Source: Lingula anatina (taxonomy: Eukaryota > Brachiopoda > Lingulata > Lingulida > Lingulidae). Taken from it: DNA of 55,735 nt. The translations under genes and the position numbers were made by a program. The notes under the pieces were generated by a model. That model had not been told where the DNA came from and did not search any database. It saw only the letters and a list, made by a program, of their open reading frames with translations. Positions 50,137 to 55,735 of this stretch are shown piece by piece. Numbering within the stretch: the stretch's first letter is position 1; the number at the start of each line of letters is the position of its first letter. The DNA lies in NCBI RefSeq assembly GCF_001039355.2, contig NW_019774425.1:338771-394505 (forward strand), written 5' to 3'.

Positions 50137-50704
50137 ATGTCTGCATCAGGACAACAGTATAAAACAGGACAGTTGTTGGATCCACAAACAGCCAGCAAAC
50201 TCGGGGAATCACGTGAATCCTGGTGTGCGGTTGAATTGCAAAAGGAGCAGAGTTGGTGCAGAGCTAACAGGCAGCATTACGAAATGCATTTGAAGAGTAC
50301 TGCTTTTGACATGAGGGCACCAGAATCAGAGCCCCGGTGTGCGTGGAAAGTTGACAAACCAACACACAAAGAAAGAAGACACTTTCCTACATGCACCAGT
50401 AAGTACCAGTACACGGCATTGAATGGTAACTTAATTAAATATACAAAGCCGCATGTTCTTTTTACTTGTAAATGTCGTGGATGAAAATAACCCATTTACC
50501 TGTACATGTTATTTCATGAGTATAGTATATAACTCAGCAAATTCCATAACTGTATACATATTTACATGATGCTCAATGTAAGGTACTGTACAAGTACCAG
50601 GCACAAGTACCCAAAAATATACATGTTAAAGAATTGTTGGTTTTTATATATTTAATGTGAATGTCATACTTTTTTTTCCAGATTTATCACACCTGAAGAT
50701 ATAG
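50137..50704 (+). CDS. Small protein of unknown function with repeated W-C motifs
   Basis: Exons 50137-50398 (GTAAGT donor) and 50682-50704 (strong T-rich acceptor). Sum 285 nt, 94 aa. I do not recognise it. It is hydrophilic, with no signal peptide or membrane helix. Three Trp-Cys or Cys-x-Trp sites are spread along it: ESWCAVELQK, QSWCRANRQH and PRCAWKVDK. The region AFDMRAPESEPRC looks conserved in style, like a small cytoskeletal or axonemal component. That is an impression, not evidence. The second exon adds only NLSHLKI. AATAAA sites at 50806 and 51132 follow. The promoter and first exon at 49128-49238 are probably its own. Coding status rests on the codon-like frame and good splice sites. 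Confidence 0.55.
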
Positions 50705-50805
50705 AATAGGGGAGAAAACTATAAAAAAACTTTTTCAAACAGAACAATTGTTTCATCACAGAGATGACAATGAATTTTACATGGGCAAACTGCAATCAAT
50801 ATCAA

Positions 50806-51137
50806 AATAAAAATGCCAAGGAATACAAGGTTATGGAGGCATATGTGCATGGAACTTGCTCAACTGTTTCCTTTTTGGGAACATTTATCTTGTGGATTTA
50901 TAGAAGGGAAATCTCTGGAAAAAACACCACTTTGTAGGGCACATAATCAGATAACAAAATCTGATTGAATTTGAGAACTAGTCCCTCAAAAGAAAAAAAG
51001 ACAAGGAATTGCTCATGAAGTGTTTTTTATTAATCATGGGCAAAGATTCAACAGTTTTGGTTGAATGCTGATCAATCATTTATTCTTTGTTTTATATGTT
51101 TGCTCAATTTCACAATGTGTCATACCATTAAAATAAA
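50806..51137 (+). promoter_or_regulatory. Polyadenylation signals after the small W-C protein
   Basis: AATAAA hexamers at 50806-50811 and 51132-51137 lie 100 and 430 nt past the stop at 50704. Confidence 0.4.
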
Positions 51138-51637
51138 ACAATGCCCTTGCTGAAGATTTGTATTGACATCTTATTCAAAAATTTATATATTCACACATTT
51201 TCATCTAGTTGTTTCTTAGAAAATGAGATCATCTTGTTTACTTTAATAAATACTATCAAAAGCATACAATAGCTTGAGTTTTAATTGATGCTACTCCAAC
51301 TAACTAATATGAAATATTTAAATATTATAAACAGTTATCACAAGCACCATCGAATGTGCTTAATCAGATTGATTTCACTTTTAGGTTTTTTAAACGTCGG
51401 TCTTAATGTGCTAATGAAGTGTAACAATATAAATCATGCATAAAAAATAATACAATATATATAATAGTGTGTTTATGTGCACACAGTTAGTTTTGTGCAT
51501 TGCAAAAAAAAAAAAAAAATCAGAAAATGCCATTAACTTTATGATTAAAGATTTAATTTTTTTACACGACTTTCTTCACATGGACATTTTTTAATAGCTA
51601 GGATTGTTTATAAGTTGGGCAATACAGCTTGGAAAGT

Positions 51638-54217
51638 TTAAATATCTTGGTGAAATCTGTGAGGCACAAATCTAACCCTTAAGTTCTCTATCATCTGGAA
51701 GCCACATTTTAAATGCAGTAGAAGTGATGCTTCATTGTCTGTCTCAATGTACAGAAATGGGTTATGTCCAACTTGTAAATGTTTTTTGGCCAATGTGGTG
51801 ATGACATACTTTGCACACCCTTTCCCCCTGTGTTCTGGTGTCACATACAACATCCCCATTCCACCGTGTTCATTTGTTATCATATAGGCTATGCACTGTC
51901 CCTGTGTTGTAAACAGTGCAACGGTTGGTAAATTTTCTATCAAACTTTGAATATATGTCCTCTTTCTTTCTGTACCACCAAACTTCCATTCACTGTTCAC
52001 CTGATGTGAGTGTTCTGCTGATAGGACACCTTCCGTCAGACTATCTGGGATTGCCCTGCAAGAATGATGCAGAAATGTGTTGTATTTTTAAAATAATAAG
52101 TGTATTCCTAAATAAAATACAATTCTGCACTACATGGTAATTTAACCATAGTAATAAGGATGCCCTAGCCTAGTGGCATGTTACAGAGTGTCAGCATAAA
52201 CTTATTACCAGCAAGATCGATCTACCTCTGTGGGGATTCTTGCTTAAGTGCAGTCAATGTAATCAGCTTAAGTGTCTGACATGCCTTCTCAACCAGCTAA
52301 GGGGATAATTAAGCCAAGAGCACAAAAAAGATAATTGCCTCCTAGTTTCTTTCGAGACCCGCACTATAAGTTTTACTAGGGTACTTCCGGTATATTTTTT
52401 TTCTGAATGCTCTCTTAGACTAGAGACATTTATTTTCTTCTGATTTGTAAATGCTAACATTTATTAACTGTAAAATTTGTTTATGTAAAAGAATTACGTT
52501 TTGAGTAAAGACTCTTCATTACTGGTGTAAAAAATGTGACAGTCTTCTTCTGCATTCAACACCAAGTTAACCCCATTTACTTTTGCCACCTCAGCAAGGA
52601 CATGGCACAAAGGACTGGGACAAACTGAAACCAAAATTATATTTCAATACTGTCCACTGGGTCATGTAAATTATGAAAGGACCACTTTTAACAGACAGTA
52701 GAAAGATCTGGGTGTTTGCACCTTACACTAGGGACCTTTTAAAAATCTGAAAATCAGAGTTTACTAAAACAGGATTAGACAGCCCCATCCCAACCCATCT
52801 TAATTTTAATTAAAAGGAGTAATGCTAATAAAGTGTAACAATTGCCTCTTCTGCTTAAAAAATTTATAGGAGCCTTACTTTCAGAGAAAAGACTGTCACT
52901 TTGACCTGTTGGTGGATTTTATAGGTAACACTTACACAGGCTTATACAAACAAATAATAACAAACAATAATAATAATAAGCAGCAAATTTGGATTCTGCA
53001 TATACCAAGGTGTGACTGCACATGTTTACTTCAAACTGCACTAGTTACTCTTATTTGTCTGTCCACAATGCCATATGAATTGGTTTCACTTACCCAATAC
53101 CATTGACTCACTCCAGTCAATGATAGCACTGTTTTGCAAAAAATCCAGGACTTTTTCCTTTTTATCAGGTACAACATACAACATCAGGAGATAATGATAG
53201 CCAGCCTGAGTTTCAAAACATTGTTTAAATGCATCTTACATTCTGTCAATATTTTGTATAATTATTGTAATTATAATTACATGTATCCAAAGTACTGTAT
53301 TTAATCACTTTACAACTTCAATCAAAACATGGTTAAATACACTGTCTATTGCTATTTAGATCAAAATGGGCAACGTATAATGTTGAAATGATGGGTCAAA
53401 CAAATAGGTAAGGTACTTAAACATATACACATATGCTTTATATTTAGCTACAAATTACAAAGTGTTTAATGTGAAAATATTGTACATTTTGTATACATTT
53501 TAATTTTGTTTGATGGGTCTGTTTTAATTTGGAAAAAAAGGGATTCGGTTTATATTAAATTACCTCATTTTTCATTTTGTCTGGTTTGCTGATCACTACA
53601 GAAAATGATGGCCAGCTATCAGTATAGATAAGATTAGGAAACTTGCTGCTCTTGTTCTGAGAGTTCTGTATTGCAGTCATCATCTGTCACAGAATATAGT
53701 CAGATACAATACATGTAAATCAATTTTGTTTCAGATTATCAGCTCAACAAAACAATTTTTTACCAAATCCATAACTTATCAAAATAAAACAGAAAAATAA
53801 CAAGAAAAAGAGCACACTTCTAGAGGAATGAAAATAAGGTATATAACTTTTGACATATAATTATAAGCTACTAAGAGTACATAGATGTTCAAAGATACAC
53901 TCTCTATCATGCAGGGCCACAGATTGATTTTTCAGTAGATATTATCAGATACATGTATGTCTTTGGTTAAATAGATCGCTAATCTCTGTTTAATTCAAAA
54001 TCCCCCTTGGCCTTTATACATGTAACACTCAATACAATGAAGTACCCTTTTCGTCGAGGAAAGAACCAAATACTCAAATACTGCAGAAATAATACTAGTA
54101 GGGCCTACGTACATACAATGATCGTGGCAAATCGTTTTCCATATATTCTAAAAGCTGCGTTAGTTCACGGCTATTAAGGGGATTTGCCAACTTCTTTTCA
54201 GCCTTATCTTTGTCCAT
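51638..54217 (-). CDS. Glycine N-acyltransferase-like (GLYAT family) acyl-CoA transferase
   Basis: Exons in transcript order: 54217-54113, 53683-53564, 53205-53112, 52624-52498, 52055-51638. Sum 864 nt, 287 aa (human GLYAT 296). The N-terminal GLYAT domain includes LLEYMENDLPRSLY and IYTDSWPSFSVVI, matching the family's YGTVxHINxGNPFxLxAVVDxWPDF pattern in position. The C-terminal GNAT fold has SEWKFGG, VTPEHRGKGCAKYVITTL (RGKGCA at about 225-230, the acyl-CoA pyrophosphate loop) and an IETDNEASLLLHLKCGF strand-helix typical of GNATs. The family conjugates acyl-CoAs to glycine, glutamine or related amines, usually in mitochondria; the acceptor here cannot be told. The start Met at 54217 is the first in frame after non-ATG upstream codons. 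A MITE end lies in the last intron. ATTAAA at 51557-51552 may be the poly(A) signal. Confidence 0.88.
52212..52280. mobile_element. MITE-like element, single end (copy 3)
   Basis: AGATCGATCTACCTCTGTGG, GGATTCTTGCTTAAGTGCAG and TCAATGTAATCAG match the arm of the elements at 26263 and 43876. No second arm is visible, so this is a fragment. It lies in the last GLYAT-like intron. Confidence 0.6.
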
Positions 54218-54283
54218 TCTGATTACGGTTCCTGGTAGACCAAAATCTTTCTCTATCCGCCTCTTGTTTACAACGTTACCCAC

Positions 54284-54974
54284 CCCTTTTGTTCGTAGCA
54301 GGAAAATCCATGCAGTAACACCCCCTTTTTACGTTTTGTGAGACACTATTTGTCAGAAACGCAAATAGGAGTGATAATGCATACATTTCCGTACAAATTT
54401 GTTGGCAATGCCGACCCCGACGTTGACTGTTTGTCTTTATGTTGTGGTGAGGTGAATACGAAATTTGTCGGTTTTATATAGGTCAGAATTATCCGTGCGA
54501 CCTACTACCAAAATTTATCAGACACCTATACGGTAAGAACCTAGACAACGTACTGTTAAAGCCGAAAACTGGGTTAAGGTCGCACATCGATAGATCTCGA
54601 AGTTTCGTTGAACCAAAACATTTTGCTATCCAAAGTTGTTTTTTTTATTCAACAAATGGCCCTAGAAAGCTATAGAGAAATGAACCGTTTTCCCTCTTCT
54701 TTTCGTTATATCTGTATCTTTAGAATAAATTTTTGTAGCAATAATAAATCTTCGAACCTTAAAAATTCAGTCCGCCTTCCGTTCATTTTATGCCAGCAAG
54801 CTATAATCCAAAGGCTTTCTGGTCCCAATTTTGCCTTTTCACTCTTTCTTTCTTTTTGTTTACTTTTGTCAAATTAAATCAGCTAATGTAAAATAACTGA
54901 TAAATTATGGGTCACATCGATTATAATTGGAAATTGTTAACAGCAAAAGTAGAATGTCAGTTGAAAGTGTTTTG
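54284..54974. other. Upstream flank of the GLYAT-like gene, no other gene seen
   Basis: AT-rich, with a promoter presumed for the minus-strand gene. No TATA element is obvious on that strand. Small frames are without family resemblance. Confidence 0.4.
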
Positions 54975-54982
54975 GCCGTAGC

Positions 54983-55150
54983 GATAGTCCGAAGGTTCAA
55001 TAGTCCGAAGGTTCATTGGTCCGAAGGTTCAATGGTCCGAATGTGCATTGAAGGTTCATTGGTCCGAAGGTTCGATAGTCCGAAGGTTCATTGGTCCGAA
55101 GGTTCATTAGTCCGAAGGTTCGATAGTCCGAAGGTTCGATAGTCCGAATG
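54983..55150. repeat. 16-bp minisatellite, consensus GTCCGAAGGTTCATTG
   Basis: About ten units. The GTCCGAAGG core is constant and the TTCA/TTCG, ATTG/ATAG part alternates. One unit is disrupted at about 55036 (GAATGTGCATTGAAGG). Confidence 0.9.
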
Positions 55151-55184
55151 TAGGCCCGCTGTATAAGTGTATAGTGAATTACAT

Positions 55185-55310
55185 GTACAGGGGCGGATCC
55201 AAGATTATTTGAAGGGGGGTCCGCGGATGCAAAGCCCCCACCCCCTTGGCGTAGGATCTGGGGCCCGCTAAAGGGCCCCGAAAATTGTTGGTGTCTCAAA
55301 ATGACCACCT
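55185..55310. mobile_element. Transposon-like terminus, hAT-type MITE end suspected
   Basis: CAGGGGCGGATCCAAG followed by a G-run and GC-rich sequence (55187-55285) resembles the CAGGGGCGGATCCAG termini seen on many small hAT-like elements in invertebrates. The other terminus is not in the window or is not recognisable. Confidence 0.45.
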
Positions 55311-55697
55311 AGTTATCTAGAGACACATCTGTGAATATCTGTAAAAAATCTATCAGTCGCCCTGGTAGAGGTTTTAAAAGTTAGGTCTGCACGGGCAAAA
55401 ATAACGTCAATACTAGCATATTACATTAGTTACAAAAAAAAAACAAAAAACAGATCTTGATGTTTTTCATGGGATTGGAAGTTGACGATATTTAACTGCA
55501 AAGGTTTATTTTGTAAAATCAAATGGAAATTTTCTCACGAGTCACAAGTGTATCTACTTTTTGCAGAGTACGTTTTTCTTCGTTTAAATGAATTTGTTAC
55601 AAAGACAGCATTTTTGATGTTGTTCATCAGATTAGAAGTTTAACTGTTTTAGAATATTTCAACATGTTCAAACTGCCTTCTCACTTGTACTTTACGT

Positions 55698-55701
55698 TTA
55701 A

Positions 55702-55732
<31 letters not shown>

Positions 55733-55735
55733 ATA
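55698..55735. repeat. (AATA)n microsatellite at window end
   Basis: Uninterrupted AATA repeats run off the right edge. Confidence 0.95.

Overview
The window is nuclear DNA of an animal, most likely a marine invertebrate. The genes are split by GT-AG introns with conserved phases. The base composition is AT-rich. Short dispersed repeats, palindromic MITE-like elements and microsatellites fill the introns and spacers. The proteins are clearly metazoan (MLH3, ABCG2, ADF/cofilin, SPTSSA, a GLYAT-like acyltransferase), but the sequence alone does not fix the phylum. It is a draft assembly: 644 Ns stand at 13757-14400 and a single N at 49485.

Layout. 1-3184 (minus) is the 5' part of an unrecognised charged, coiled-coil-rich protein that runs off the window. 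It sits head-to-head with MLH3 (4148-17140, plus; 16 coding exons, about 1894 aa), the meiotic/mismatch-repair MutL-gamma subunit. 17.4-21.5 kb has no gene but holds a higher-order tandem array closed by a palindrome. ABCG2 (21525-37295, minus; 18 coding exons, 670 aa, plus a 5'UTR exon near 38.1 kb) is a half-transporter. Its 6.7-kb intron contains a complete ADF/cofilin gene (24253-26724, plus) on the opposite strand. SPTSSA (39595-40441, plus) follows head-to-head with ABCG2. After a repeat-bearing spacer comes an intronless single-pass membrane protein with CUB-like and degenerate LDLa domains (45762-47939, plus). Then come a small two-exon protein of unknown function (50137-50704, plus) and a five-exon GLYAT-like N-acyltransferase (51638-54217, minus). 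The right end carries a 16-bp minisatellite and a transposon-like end.

The genes do not form a pathway or operon; they are independent eukaryotic units. The strongest oddities are the near-perfect duplication of one MLH3 exon on both sides of the assembly gap (each copy in a different transposon context, so probably two alleles assembled in tandem), the cofilin gene nested in ABCG2, a young repeat family in MLH3 introns, a dimeric satellite ending in a large palindrome, and a predicted uORF whose stop overlaps the MLH3 start codon (TAATG). I found no RNA gene, CRISPR array or prokaryotic feature. Exon joins were deduced by eye from splice signals, reading phase and family resemblance. Each coding sum is divisible by three, but no transcript data were available.
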